In this document: positions 7,318-15,700 of the stretch, in pieces
Numbering within the stretch: the stretch's first letter is position 1
How the letters are laid out: every line of letters starts with the position of its first letter
Source of the DNA: Cupriavidus alkaliphilus
GTDB taxonomy: Bacteria > Pseudomonadota > Gammaproteobacteria > Burkholderiales > Burkholderiaceae
Assembly: GCF_900094595.1 (NCBI RefSeq)
Contig: NZ_FMAD01000002.1
Location: 613,762-677,761 of the forward strand
Reading direction: 5' to 3'
DNA: 64,000 nucleotides
Notes under the pieces: model-generated
Databases searched by the model: none
What the model saw: only the letters and a program-made list of their open reading frames with translations
What the model was told of the DNA's origin: nothing
Translations under genes and position numbers: made by a program

Positions 7318-8463
7318 TTAGCCCGGAATCTTCCCTTCCACGCCCTCGACATAGAACTTCACGCCGTGCAGGAATTTGTCGTCCGCGACCTGGTCCTTGG
7401 CCAGCTGTTCCTTGCCGGTGTTGTCCTTGATCGGGCCCTTCCAGATCGGCGCGGTGCCGTCGATGATGCCCTTCTTGCGTTCGTCGACCAGGGCCTTGAC
7501 CTCAGCCGGCACGTCGGCGTTGTAGCTCTTCAGGTCGATCATGCCTTCCTTCAGGCCCCACCACGTGGTGCTGTTCTTCCACTGGTTGTTCAGCACGTCT
7601 TCCACCACCTTGTTGTAGTAGACGCCCCACGAGATCACCGACGCGGCCAGGTGGGCCTTGTCACCGAACTTGGTCATGTCGCTGTCCCAGCCGAAGGCAT
7701 GCACGCCTTTCTCCTGCGCGGTCTGCACCACGGCGGCGGAGTCGGTGTTCTGCATCAGCATGTCGACGCCCTGGCCGATCAGCGTGGTCGCGGCTTCGCG
7801 TTCCTTGCCCGGATCGAACCACTTGTTGACCCACACCACCTTGACCGTGGCGTTCGGGTTGACGCTGCGCGCGCCCAGCGTGAACGAGTCGATATTGCGG
7901 ATCACCTCGGGGATGGGCACCGACGCCACCACGCCCATCTTGCCGGTCTTGCTCATCTTGCCGGCGACCACGCCTGCCAGGTAGGCGCCCTCATAGGTGC
8001 GCACGTCGTACTGGGCCAGGTTGTCGGCGGTCTTGAAGCCGGTGGCGTGCTCGAACTTCACGTCCGGGAATTCCTTCGCCACCTTGAGCATCGACTCCAT
8101 GTAGCCGAAGGTGGTGCCGAAGATCAGCTTGTTGCCCTGGCTGGCCAGGTCGCGGAACACGCGCTCGGCGTCGGCGGCGGATTCGGGCACGTTCTCGACG
8201 AAGGTGGTCTTGACCTTGTTGCCGAACTTCTCTTCGACCGCCTTGCGGCCGTTGTCATGCGCGAAGGTCCAGCCGGCATCGCCGACCGGGCCGATATAGA
8301 CGAACGCGACCTTGAGCGGCTCGGCCGCCTGCCCGGCGGCGGGCGCGGAAGCGGCACCGGCGGGTTCGGCGGGCTTGTCGGCCTCTTTCTTGCCGCAGCC
8401 GGCCAGGGCCAGCACTGCGGTGGCGGCCAGCGCCGCCAGGGTCTTCCTGCGCGTGACGATCAT
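7318..8463 (-). CDS. BMP/PnrA-family ABC transporter substrate-binding lipoprotein
   Basis: 381 residues. The signal peptide ends in the lipobox LAGC (Cys about 23), so the protein is lipid-anchored in the periplasm. The basic membrane protein fold is marked by VAFVYIGPVGDAGWTFAHD, KLIFGTTFGYM and DMLMQNTDSAAVVQ. Family members bind purine nucleosides or related compounds. GGAGAA precedes ATG 8463. It is the last gene of a four-gene operon read leftward (ATPase, permease, permease, binding protein), the organisation known for nucleoside ABC importers such as YufNOPQ. The exact ligand is not readable; the EGMIDLKSYN stretch is typical of homologues of unknown specificity. Confidence 0.9.
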   Translation of the reverse strand: MIVTRRKTLAALAATAVLALAGCGKKEADKPAEPAGAASAPAAGQAAEPLKVAFVYIGPVGDAGWTFAHDNGRKAVEEKFGNKVKTTFVENVPESAADAERVFRDLASQGNKLIFGTTFGYMESMLKVAKEFPDVKFEHATGFKTADNLAQYDVRTYEGAYLAGVVAGKMSKTGKMGVVASVPIPEVIRNIDSFTLGARSVNPNATVKVVWVNKWFDPGKEREAATTLIGQGVDMLMQNTDSAAVVQTAQEKGVHAFGWDSDMTKFGDKAHLAASVISWGVYYNKVVEDVLNNQWKNSTTWWGLKEGMIDLKSYNADVPAEVKALVDERKKGIIDGTAPIWKGPIKDNTGKEQLAKDQVADDKFLHGVKFYVEGVEGKIPG

Positions 8464-8518
8464 GATTTCTCCTTGTGTGAATTGTGGGTAGCTCGGGGAT
8501 TTCCGTCAGAAAAAGCGA

Positions 8519-9439
8519 TCAGGCGTTGCCGGGGCGGAACGGCTTGCCCAGCGACGCCGGCATGTTCAGGCGTATCCACGCCGGATTGCGCGAGATCAGC
8601 GCCAGCACCACGATGGTGGCGGCGTAGGGCAGCATCGACAGGAACTGCGACGGCACCGACACGCCCACGCCTTGCAGGTAGAACTGCAGGATGGTCACGG
8701 CGCCGAACAGCCACGCGCCCACCAGCACGCGGCCCGGGCGCCAGGTGGCAAAGGTGGTCAGCGCCAGCGCGATCCAGCCGCGGCCCGCCACCAGGTTCTC
8801 GACCCACATCGGGGTATAGACCAGCGACAGGTAGGCGCCCGCCAGCCCGCAGCAGGCGCCGCCGAACAGCAGCGCGCCGAAGCGGATGGTGCGCACAGGG
8901 TAGCCCAGCGCGTGCGCGGATTCGGGCGATTCGCCGATCGCGCGCAGCGTCAGCCCGGCGCGCGTGCGGAACAGGAACCACATGATGGCGAAGCACAGCA
9001 GCAGGCTGAAATACACCATCCAGTGATGCTGGAAGAACGCCGGACCGACGAAGGGCAGGTCGGCCAGTCCCGGCACGGCCTTGGCCTGCGCCGGCATGGC
9101 GTAGCCGACGAAGCGCTGGCCCATGAAGGCCGACAGGCCGGTGCCGAAGATCGACAGCGCCAGCCCGGTGGCGACCTGGTTGGTGGCCAGCACCAGCGCC
9201 AGCCACGAGAACAGCGTGGCCATCAGCATGCCGGCCAGGGCGCCGGCGGCAAAGCCGAGCAGCGGCGACTGGGTCTGGTAGCCGACCATGAAGCCGGCCA
9301 CGGCGGCGACCAGCATCATGCCTTCGGCGCCCAGGTTGAGCACGCCCGAGCGTTCGTTGATCAGCAGGCCCAGCGCCGCCAGCAGCAGCGGCGTGCCGGC
9401 GTTGATGGCGGTGGCGATGAGGGGGGCGAGTTGTTCCAT
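8519..9439 (-). CDS. ABC transporter permease, nucleoside-type (YufQ-like)
   Basis: 306 residues with about eight to ten hydrophobic segments. The family signature is near the N-terminus: LAALGLLINERSGVLNLGAE, where the GVxNLGxEG motif marks BMP-system permeases, followed by GMMLVAAVAGF. The coupling region RAIGESPESAHALGYPV lies near residue 180. It follows the first permease by 18 bp and precedes the binding protein by 55 bp, so it forms one half of the membrane channel of this importer. Confidence 0.9.
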   Translation of the reverse strand: MEQLAPLIATAINAGTPLLLAALGLLINERSGVLNLGAEGMMLVAAVAGFMVGYQTQSPLLGFAAGALAGMLMATLFSWLALVLATNQVATGLALSIFGTGLSAFMGQRFVGYAMPAQAKAVPGLADLPFVGPAFFQHHWMVYFSLLLCFAIMWFLFRTRAGLTLRAIGESPESAHALGYPVRTIRFGALLFGGACCGLAGAYLSLVYTPMWVENLVAGRGWIALALTTFATWRPGRVLVGAWLFGAVTILQFYLQGVGVSVPSQFLSMLPYAATIVVLALISRNPAWIRLNMPASLGKPFRPGNA

Positions 9440-9457
9440 GTTCTTGGTGTGCTCCGC

Positions 9458-10567
9458 TCAGGCCGTGGTGGCGCGCCAGCGCAGGCGGTTGTCGATCAGC
9501 GTGTCGCACGCCAGCAGGAAGAACAGCAGCATGCCCTGGAACACCCAGCCGATGGCCGAAGGCAGGCCCAGCCGCGACTGCGCCATCTCGCCGCCGATAT
9601 AGAACAGCGACATCATGATGCCGCCGAACACGGTGCCGACCGGATGCAGCCGGCCGATAAAGGCGACGATGATGGCGGTGAAGCCATAGCCCGGCGAGAT
9701 CGACGGCAGCAGTTGCCCGATCGGCCCGACCACTTCGAACGCGCCCGCCAGGCCGGCGGTGGCGCCGGAGATCAGCAACGCGCTCCACAGCGCGCTGCGC
9801 GCCGAGAAACCCGCATAGCGCGCCGCCGCCGGCGCGGTGCCGCCGACCTGCAGCCGGTAGCCGGCGAAGCTGCGGAACACGAACACCGTCATCACCGCCA
9901 CCAGCACCAGCATCACCACAAAGCCGGCGTGCAGCCGCGAGCCCGACATCAGGTTGGGCAGCAGGTATTCGGACGAGAACACCTTCGATTGCGGGAAGTT
10001 CATGCCGTTGGGATCCTTCAGCGGCCCGTTGACCACCCACAGCAGCAGCTGCTGCGCGATATAGGTCAGCATCAGCGAGACCAGGATCTCGTTGGCGTTG
10101 AAGCGGTCCTTGAGCAGCGCGGTGAGCGACGCCCACGCCATGCCGCCGGCGATGCCGGCCAGCGACGCCAGCACCAGCACCACGGTGCCGTTCATCGCTT
10201 GTCCCGGCACATCGAAATACAGTACGGCCGCGCCGGCGCAGATGCCGCCGGCAATCAGCTGGCCGTCGGCGCCGATATTCCACACGTTGGCGCGGTAGCA
10301 CACCGACAGGCCCAGCGCGCACAGCACCAGCGGCACGGTCTTGAGCAGCACCTCGCCGATTGCGCGCTTGTCGCGCAGCGGATCGGCCAGGAACACCTTG
10401 AGCGCGGCCACGGGATCCTTGCCGAGCGCGAGGAACAGCAGTGCCCCGAACAGCAGCGTCAGCGCCAGCGCCAGCACCGGCGAAGCGTAGGCCATCGCGC
10501 GCGAGGGCATGCCGCGCGGCGCCAGCGTGAGGGGGGAACGGGGCATCAGGGTACGCACATCAGCCAT
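9458..10567 (-). CDS. ABC transporter permease, nucleoside-type (YufP-like)
   Basis: 369 residues from ATG 10567, which has GGAGGTGG just upstream and overlaps the end of the ATPase gene by 8 bp (translational coupling). An in-frame ATG at 10591 lies inside the ATPase gene and is less likely. The protein has about nine membrane segments, with the family motif CYRANVWNIGADGQ near residue 90 and GFSARSALWSALLISGATA further on. It pairs with the next permease to form the heterodimeric channel. Confidence 0.9.
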   Translation of the reverse strand: MADVRTLMPRSPLTLAPRGMPSRAMAYASPVLALALTLLFGALLFLALGKDPVAALKVFLADPLRDKRAIGEVLLKTVPLVLCALGLSVCYRANVWNIGADGQLIAGGICAGAAVLYFDVPGQAMNGTVVLVLASLAGIAGGMAWASLTALLKDRFNANEILVSLMLTYIAQQLLLWVVNGPLKDPNGMNFPQSKVFSSEYLLPNLMSGSRLHAGFVVMLVLVAVMTVFVFRSFAGYRLQVGGTAPAAARYAGFSARSALWSALLISGATAGLAGAFEVVGPIGQLLPSISPGYGFTAIIVAFIGRLHPVGTVFGGIMMSLFYIGGEMAQSRLGLPSAIGWVFQGMLLFFLLACDTLIDNRLRWRATTA

Positions 10568-12221
10568 GGCTTGCCACCTCCGTGCCGGCATGGGCCTGGG
10601 CCGGGCCGCCTTCCCACAAGCCGCTCATCCACAGCCCGACCTGCTCGCGCGTGGCGGTCTCGGTCGCCACCGATGGCGACAGCCGGCCCTTGGCGATCAC
10701 GTGCAGCCGGTCGCAGATCGCGAACAGCTCGTCGAGCTCTTCCGACACCACCAGGATGGCGCAGCCGGTGGCCTTCAGCGCCAGGATCTCGTTGTGGATC
10801 TGCGCCGCGGCGCCGACGTCCACACCCCAGGTGGGTTGCGCCACGATCAGCACCTTCGGGCCGCTTTCGATTTCGCGGCCGACAATGAACTTCTGCAGGT
10901 TGCCGCCCGACAGGCTGCGCGCCAGCGCCTGCGGCCCGCTGGCCTTGACGCGGAAGCGGCCGATCACCGCCGACGCCAGCCCGCTGGCGGCACCGGGGGA
11001 GATCATGCCTTGCCGGACATAGGGCGGGGTCTGGTGCGACAACAGGATATTGGTGGCCAGGCTCATGCCCGGCACCGCGCCGCGGCCCAGGCGCTCTTCC
11101 GGAACGAAGGCCAGTCCGGCGCGGCGGCGCTGGCGCGCATCGAGGCGGCCCGCCGGCTTGCCAGCCAGCTGCACCGAGGTGGCGTCGGCGCGCGTGTCCT
11201 CGCCGGACAGCGCGGCCAGCAACTCCTGCTGGCCGTTGCCCGAGACTCCGGCGATGCCGACGATCTCGCCCGCGTGGACATCGAGCGAAACCTGGCTCAG
11301 CTCGGTCCCGAACGCGTGTGCGCGCGGCAGCGACAGGCCCTGCACGCTCAGCCGCACCGGGCCGCGCTGCGCGGCCACGCGCGGCTCGCGCGGCGGCTCG
11401 CCGCCGATCATCAGGCGCGACAGCGACGCCGCGGTTTCCTGGCGCGGATCGCACACGCCAGTGACCTTGCCCATGCGCATCACGGTGGCGTGATGGCACA
11501 GCGCGCGGATCTCGTCGAGCTTGTGGCTGATGTAGAGGATGCTGGTGCCTTCGGCGGCCAGCTGGCGCAGCGTGACGAACAGCGTTTCCACCGCCTGCGG
11601 CGTCAGCACCGAGGTGGGCTCGTCCAGGATCAGCAGTTGCGGGCTGGCCAGCAGCGCGCGCACGATCTCGACGCGCTGGCGCTCGCCAACCGACAGCGTG
11701 TGCACATGGCGGTTCGGTTCCAGCGGCAGGCCGTAGCGTTCGGCGGTGGCGCGGATGCGCTCGGCCAGCTGCTTCATGTTGCCCTGCTGCGCGGCCGGCA
11801 GGCCCAACGCGATGTTCTCCGTCACGGTCAGCGTGTCGAACAGCGAGAAATGCTGGAACACCATGGCGATGCCCAGGTTGCGGGCGTCGTGCGGGCTGCC
11901 GATACTGACCGGCGCCCCGTTGAAGTGCATCTCGCCGGCATCCGGACGGACGGCGCCGAAAATGATCTTCATCAGGGTGGACTTGCCGGCGCCGTTTTCA
12001 CCCAGCACGGCATGGATCTCGCCGGGTGCAACGCTGAGGCTGACGTCGTCGTTGGCGACGACGCCCGGGTAACGCTTGCTGATATGGGCCAGCGCCAGCC
12101 GGGGAGGGAGTTGTGATGTCACTGAGGCGGCTCGGGTTGTTGTTGTGGCAGCAACGGGGATGCGGCAAAGCGCGGCAGTGCGTGGCGCAGCATCGCCGCG
12201 ACGCATTGCAGCATTCATCAT
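10560..12221 (-). CDS. ABC transporter ATP-binding protein, fused double NBD (YufO-like)
   Basis: 553 residues from ATG 12221; GTG 12122 would give 520 and remove a low-complexity N-terminus. A TATAAT box at 12251-12256 (minus strand) supports the longer start. First NBD: Walker A GENGAGKST, signature LSVGERQR, Walker B LLILDEPTS. Second NBD: altered Walker A GVSGNGQQELL, signature LSGGNLQKF and Walker B VLIVAQPTWGVDVGA. This asymmetry is normal for the ribose/nucleoside ABC class. First gene of the operon, it powers the two permeases that follow. Confidence 0.9.
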   Translation of the reverse strand: MMNAAMRRGDAAPRTAALCRIPVAATTTTRAASVTSQLPPRLALAHISKRYPGVVANDDVSLSVAPGEIHAVLGENGAGKSTLMKIIFGAVRPDAGEMHFNGAPVSIGSPHDARNLGIAMVFQHFSLFDTLTVTENIALGLPAAQQGNMKQLAERIRATAERYGLPLEPNRHVHTLSVGERQRVEIVRALLASPQLLILDEPTSVLTPQAVETLFVTLRQLAAEGTSILYISHKLDEIRALCHHATVMRMGKVTGVCDPRQETAASLSRLMIGGEPPREPRVAAQRGPVRLSVQGLSLPRAHAFGTELSQVSLDVHAGEIVGIAGVSGNGQQELLAALSGEDTRADATSVQLAGKPAGRLDARQRRRAGLAFVPEERLGRGAVPGMSLATNILLSHQTPPYVRQGMISPGAASGLASAVIGRFRVKASGPQALARSLSGGNLQKFIVGREIESGPKVLIVAQPTWGVDVGAAAQIHNEILALKATGCAILVVSEELDELFAICDRLHVIAKGRLSPSVATETATREQVGLWMSGLWEGGPAQAHAGTEVASHG

Positions 12222-12250
12222 GGGTTCGTGATGCCGGATATTGGTGACGA

Positions 12251-12256
12251 ATTATA
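12251..12256 (-). promoter_or_regulatory. -10 box of nucleoside-type ABC operon
   Basis: TATAAT on the minus strand, about 30 bp before ATG 12221. The matching -35 position (12274-12279, GCCTTC) is weak, so activator dependence is possible. It supports the ATG 12221 start for the ATPase gene. Confidence 0.5.
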
Positions 12257-12350
12257 TAAGTGCGCGGGGTCCGGAAGGCCCGAATCGGGCCGGTGTCCAG
12301 TCTGTGCAACGGTTGCGGGGTGGTTGCAAGTCGCATGCCGGCGGCAGCAC

Positions 12351-12386
12351 GAAAAAAACCGCCGCCTCCTTGCCGGAGGCGGCGGT
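12351..12386 (-). terminator. Rho-independent terminator of the pirin gene
   Basis: Perfect 12-bp stem ACCGCCGCCTCC (12358-12369) with its complement at 12375-12386 and a 5-nt loop. Read on the minus strand it ends in a run of seven T (12352-12358), just beyond the pirin stop codon at 12418. Confidence 0.9.
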
Positions 12387-12417
12387 CTTGTGACGCTGCA
12401 AGCAAACCGTACGCGGA

Positions 12418-13335
12418 TTACGCGCCCGTAGCAGTCGCGAACCTCCCATCCCGGAAATCCGCCAGGGTCTGGTAGATCTGCTCCTGCGTGTTCATCACGA
12501 ACGGGCCGTATTGCGCGATCGGCTCGTTCAGCGGGCGGCCGGCGATCAGCAGGAAGCGCGCGTCGGCCTCGGCCCTGACGATGACACCGTCCGCCTGGCC
12601 GGCGTTGTCCAGCACGCCCATGCGCTGCGCCTCGACCACGGCGCGGTCATCGCCCGCGCCGACCGAGACTTCGCCCCGGTACACGTAAATAAAGGCGTTG
12701 TGCCCGGCCGGCAGCGCCTGCGCGAAGTCCTGGCCGGCCGGCAGCTCAACGTCCAGGTAGACCGGCTCGGTCACCGGACGCGTGATCGCGCCCGCCACGC
12801 CATGGCTGGCACCGGCCAGCACGCGCACCGTGGCGCCATGCTCCAGCGCCACCGTCGGAATCTCGGCGGCGGGCAGGTCGCGGTACCAAGGCGCCGTCAT
12901 CTTGTCGGCGGCCGGCAGGTTCAGCCACAGCTGGAAGCCTTCCATGCGACCGTCTTCCTGCTCGGGCATTTCCGAGTGGACCACGCCCGCGCCCGCCACC
13001 ATCCACTGCGCGCCGCCGTTCTGCAGCAGTCCCTCGTTGCCGGCGCTGTCGCGATGACGCATGCGCCCGGCCAGCATGTAGGTGATGGTCTCGAAGCCGC
13101 GGTGCGGGTGATCGGGGAAGCCGCCGATGTAGTCGTCCTTGCTGTCGGTGCCGAAGGCATCGAGCATCAGGAACGGGTCCAGCCGGCGCTGGAGGTTCTG
13201 CGTCAGCACGCGCGTCAGCTTGACGCCGGCGCCATCCGCGGTGGCGATGCCGCGCACCACGCGGTCGACGGTGCGCGAGCGCTGCACGCTTTCCGCGGCG
13301 GTGGCCGGAACGGTGGCGATGCTACGGGTATCCAT
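12418..13335 (-). CDS. Pirin family protein (bicupin, YhhW/YhaK-like)
   Basis: 305 residues. The N-terminal cupin carries the pirin motif FPDHPHRGFETITYML with two metal-ligand His, then GAGVVHSEMP with the third His and a Glu. The C-terminal cupin (from about residue 180) has PAGHNAFIYVYRG. Bacterial pirins bind iron or another metal; some act as quercetin 2,3-dioxygenases, others as redox-responsive proteins. It is transcribed alone and ends in its own terminator. A perfect palindrome at 13445-13460 lies about 110 bp upstream and may bind its regulator. The family is sure, the substrate is not. Confidence 0.93.
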   Translation of the reverse strand: MDTRSIATVPATAAESVQRSRTVDRVVRGIATADGAGVKLTRVLTQNLQRRLDPFLMLDAFGTDSKDDYIGGFPDHPHRGFETITYMLAGRMRHRDSAGNEGLLQNGGAQWMVAGAGVVHSEMPEQEDGRMEGFQLWLNLPAADKMTAPWYRDLPAAEIPTVALEHGATVRVLAGASHGVAGAITRPVTEPVYLDVELPAGQDFAQALPAGHNAFIYVYRGEVSVGAGDDRAVVEAQRMGVLDNAGQADGVIVRAEADARFLLIAGRPLNEPIAQYGPFVMNTQEQIYQTLADFRDGRFATATGA

Positions 13336-13444
13336 GTCTTGCTCCTGTGGGGCGGTCCGGCGCGGCGATGGCCGGCCGGTCCGGCGTTTCAGCTACCTCG
13401 TCAATTTAGTGGTTTGGCGGGGAAAGAGTAGAGGGCGCACGGGC

Positions 13445-13460
13445 AACAGATTGTTCTGTT
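13445..13460. promoter_or_regulatory. Perfect palindrome AACAGATTGTTCTGTT, candidate operator
   Basis: AACAGA and TCTGTT are perfect inverted repeats separated by TTGT. The site lies between the divergent pirin gene and the promoter at 13596-13624. Its size suits binding by a dimeric regulator. No regulator gene is adjacent, so the protein that uses it is unknown. Confidence 0.4.
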
Positions 13461-13595
13461 AGTGCATCAAATCCCGCCACTCGCTAAGCCGTTTTCGGAA
13501 CGATCGCGGCGCCGCATGTGCCGCGTCCGGGGCCTCACGCAAGAGCCGGATAAAGGCCGGAAATCGCTGCCAGATCGCCTCCGCGAAGGCCAAAG

Positions 13596-13624
13596 ATGAC
13601 AAGATCGATGAAGATCGCTATAAT
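13596..13624 (+). promoter_or_regulatory. Strong sigma-70 promoter of the osmoprotectant ABC operon
   Basis: ATGACA (13596-13601) and a consensus TATAAT (13619-13624) are separated by exactly 17 bp. Transcription should start near 13631, about 380 nt before the first start codon at 14010, which implies a long untranslated leader. Confidence 0.8.
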
Positions 13625-13630
13625 AGCGCT

Positions 13631-13990
13631 CTCTTTGTCATCCGTTGATGCGAGAAGCAGGGTGGGGAAAGTCCCGCCAGCCCTTGCCAGTCAACGGCCG
13701 ATGGACCGGCGGCGCGTCGGAAAACTTCAATACTTGCGCTGCCACTGGCCAACCGCTCGCGATGTGCTTGCACCGCCGGTTGCGCCGCTTCAGGGACCGC
13801 CGCCAACACGGCATCCCGTCAATCGAGATTCCCCGCCCACGGCGGACGAATCCACAGACCGTCCGCCGGCAATCGTGCCGGTCATGGCGGCAATGCAATC
13901 TGAACCGGGACTGGTGGCGCCCTACCTCCGCACGCACCAGCCCATATTGTTTTCCGTCGCCGGAAAGTGGCGTGCTGCGCGCTTTTTTTG
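13631..13990 (+). other. Long structured 5' leader with terminator-like end (uncharacterised)
   Basis: The 674-bp gap 13336-14009 has no convincing gene. Its right half should be the leader of the ABC operon. Close to the predicted start, CCGTTGA (13642-13648) pairs with TCAACGG (13691-13697), enclosing GGTGGG (13661-13666) and CCCGCC (13673-13678). Further on GGCGGAC (13841-13847) pairs with GTCCGCC (13861-13867), and CCGGC with GCCGG at 13866-13881. At the end GCGTG and CGCGC (13970-13982) form a short stem followed by seven T (13983-13989), a terminator-like element. GCACGC (13930-13935) could pair with GCGTGC (13970-13975) and would prevent that stem. I do not recognise a known riboswitch class. 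Regulation by attenuation is inference. Confidence 0.45.
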
Positions 13991-14009
13991 GCCCGGAGAA
14001 GGGGAGAGT

Positions 14010-14726
14010 ATGTCAAAGCAACCGGCACGGGCGCTGGCCTGGGCAGGACTGACGCTTGCCGCGCTGGCCGCACTGGTGGCGTGGATCGGCGTCGATGTGA
14101 TTCGCCAGTACCAGGAGCGCCTGCTCTACGACGTCGCCGACCACTTGCGGCTGGTGGTGCTGTCGATGGCGCTGGCGCTGGCCACCGGCATCCCGGCGGG
14201 CGTCGCGCTGAGCCGCCCGTGCATGCGGCGCTGGGCCGACCGGCTGATGCAGGTCTTCAACGTCGGCAACACCGTGCCGTCGCTGGCGGTGCTGGCCCTG
14301 GCGCTGGCCGTGCTCGGCATCGGCGAGCGGCCCGCCATCCTGGCGCTGTGGCTGGCCTCGCTGCTGCCTATCGTGCGCAACACCTACGAGGGTCTGCGCA
14401 ATGTCTCGCCCACGCTGCTCGAAGCGGCGCGCGGCATCGGCATGACCCCGGCCCAGCGCCTGGTGCGGGTGGAGCTGCCCAACGCGCTGCCGGTGATGCT
14501 GGCCGGCATCCGCATCGCGCTGGTGATCAACGTGGGCACGGTGCCGCTGTCATTCCTGATCGGCGCCAACAGCCTGGGCGAGCTGATCTTCCCGGGCATC
14601 TACCTGAACAACCAGCCGCTGCTGCTGCTGGGCGCCGCCGCCACCGCGCTGCTGGCGCTGGCGCTCGATGCACTGTTTGCCGCCGCCGGCCAGCTGTACC
14701 TGCGCCGCCGCGGCCTGGCGCGCTGA
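14010..14726 (+). CDS. Osmoprotectant/glycine betaine-type ABC permease (first)
   Basis: 238 residues from ATG 14010, preceded by GGGGAGAG. The open frame continues upstream to 13596 but that part overlaps the promoter and does not look coding. Five to six membrane segments are present. The binding-protein-dependent transport signature is EAARGIGMTPAQRLVRVELP, with FNVGNTVPSLAVLALALAVLG earlier, both typical of OpuCB/YehW-type permeases. It is the first gene of the operon, followed by the binding protein after 16 bp. Confidence 0.9.
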   Translation: MSKQPARALAWAGLTLAALAALVAWIGVDVIRQYQERLLYDVADHLRLVVLSMALALATGIPAGVALSRPCMRRWADRLMQVFNVGNTVPSLAVLALALAVLGIGERPAILALWLASLLPIVRNTYEGLRNVSPTLLEAARGIGMTPAQRLVRVELPNALPVMLAGIRIALVINVGTVPLSFLIGANSLGELIFPGIYLNNQPLLLLGAAATALLALALDALFAAAGQLYLRRRGLAR

Positions 14727-14742
14727 ACTGGGGGACACCGAA

Positions 14743-15690
14743 ATGGAAAAGCAGATGCAATACATCCGCCGCCGTGCGCGCCGGGTCGTGCTGTTGGTGG
14801 CTGCGGTCACCGCTTTCGCCGCCGGCCTGGCGCTGGCCACCGCGCCCGAGGCTCGCGCCGCGGGTGCCGCCATCCGCGTGGGCGGCAAGAACTTCACCGA
14901 ACAGCTGCTGCTGTCGTCGATGACCACCCGGTACCTGCGTGCCAAGGGCTTCGATGCCGAGCTGACCGCCGGCCTGGGCAGCACGCTGATGCGCCAGGCC
15001 ATGGAGAACGACCAGCTCGACGTGGTGTGGGACTACACCGGCACCGCGCTGATCGTGTTCAACAAGGTCGAGGAGAAGCTGGACGCCCAGGCAAGCTATG
15101 CGCGCGTCAAGCAGATGGACGGCGCGCGCGGACTGGTGTGGCTGGATGCCTCGGGCATCAACAACACCTATGCGCTGGCGATGCCGAAGGAGCGCGCGGC
15201 CGCCAGCGGCGCGACCACGCTGTCGGCCTTTGCCGAGCAGATGCGCAAGGCCGGCGCCGACGCCAGCCATCCGTTCGCCGTCGACATGGAATTCGCCGCG
15301 CGCCCGGACGGGCTGGAGCCGCTCAAGGCGCTGTACCAGCTGCCGTTCTCGCGCCGCGACGTGATCCAGCTCGATCCGGGCCTGGTCTACACCGCGCTGA
15401 AGAACAACCAGGTGGAACTGGGGCTGGTGTACGCCACCGACGGCCGCGTCAAGGGCTTCGACCTGGTGCTGCTCGAGGACGACCAGCACTTCTTCCCGCC
15501 GTACAACGCGGCGCCGGTGGTGCGCAAGCCCGTGCTCGACCGGCATCCGGAACTGGCGGGCCTGCTCAACGCGCTCGCGGCCAAGCTCGACAACCAGAGC
15601 ATGACCGACATGAACTACAAGGTGGACATCGGCCAGCAGCCGGTGGACAAGGTGGCGGAGGACTTCCTGCGCGGCCACGGACTGATCTGA
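14743..15690 (+). CDS. Glycine betaine/choline/quaternary amine-type substrate-binding protein
   Basis: 315 residues. An N-terminal signal sequence with a hydrophobic core (residues 16-33) ends near ARAA, so the mature protein is periplasmic. The OpuAC-like domain begins with IRVGGKNFTEQLLLSSM, close to the GSKNFTEQ motif of OpuCC/YehZ/OsmX proteins, and contains LDVVWDYTGTALIVF and LGLVYATDGRVKGFDLVLL. These are the normal marks of the quaternary-ammonium-binding class. The ligand (glycine betaine, choline, carnitine or another) is not readable. GGGGA lies just before ATG 14743. Confidence 0.9.
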   Translation: MEKQMQYIRRRARRVVLLVAAVTAFAAGLALATAPEARAAGAAIRVGGKNFTEQLLLSSMTTRYLRAKGFDAELTAGLGSTLMRQAMENDQLDVVWDYTGTALIVFNKVEEKLDAQASYARVKQMDGARGLVWLDASGINNTYALAMPKERAAASGATTLSAFAEQMRKAGADASHPFAVDMEFAARPDGLEPLKALYQLPFSRRDVIQLDPGLVYTALKNNQVELGLVYATDGRVKGFDLVLLEDDQHFFPPYNAAPVVRKPVLDRHPELAGLLNALAAKLDNQSMTDMNYKVDIGQQPVDKVAEDFLRGHGLI

Positions 15691-15700
15691 GGAGGGCCGC

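Noticed and set aside
13655..13700. Resemblance to RNase P RNA (GGGGAAAGTCC)
   Set aside because: Only the GGAAAGTC core matches; the remaining conserved segments of RNase P RNA are absent.
13730..13760. GCCACTGG, a string found in cobalamin riboswitches
   Set aside because: The other conserved B12-riboswitch segments are missing and the downstream operon has no cobalamin link.
13596..14009. N-terminal extension of the first osmoprotectant permease
   Set aside because: The frame is open but begins at the -35 box and has Pro/Arg-rich, non-homologous sequence; ATG 14010 has a strong ribosome site.
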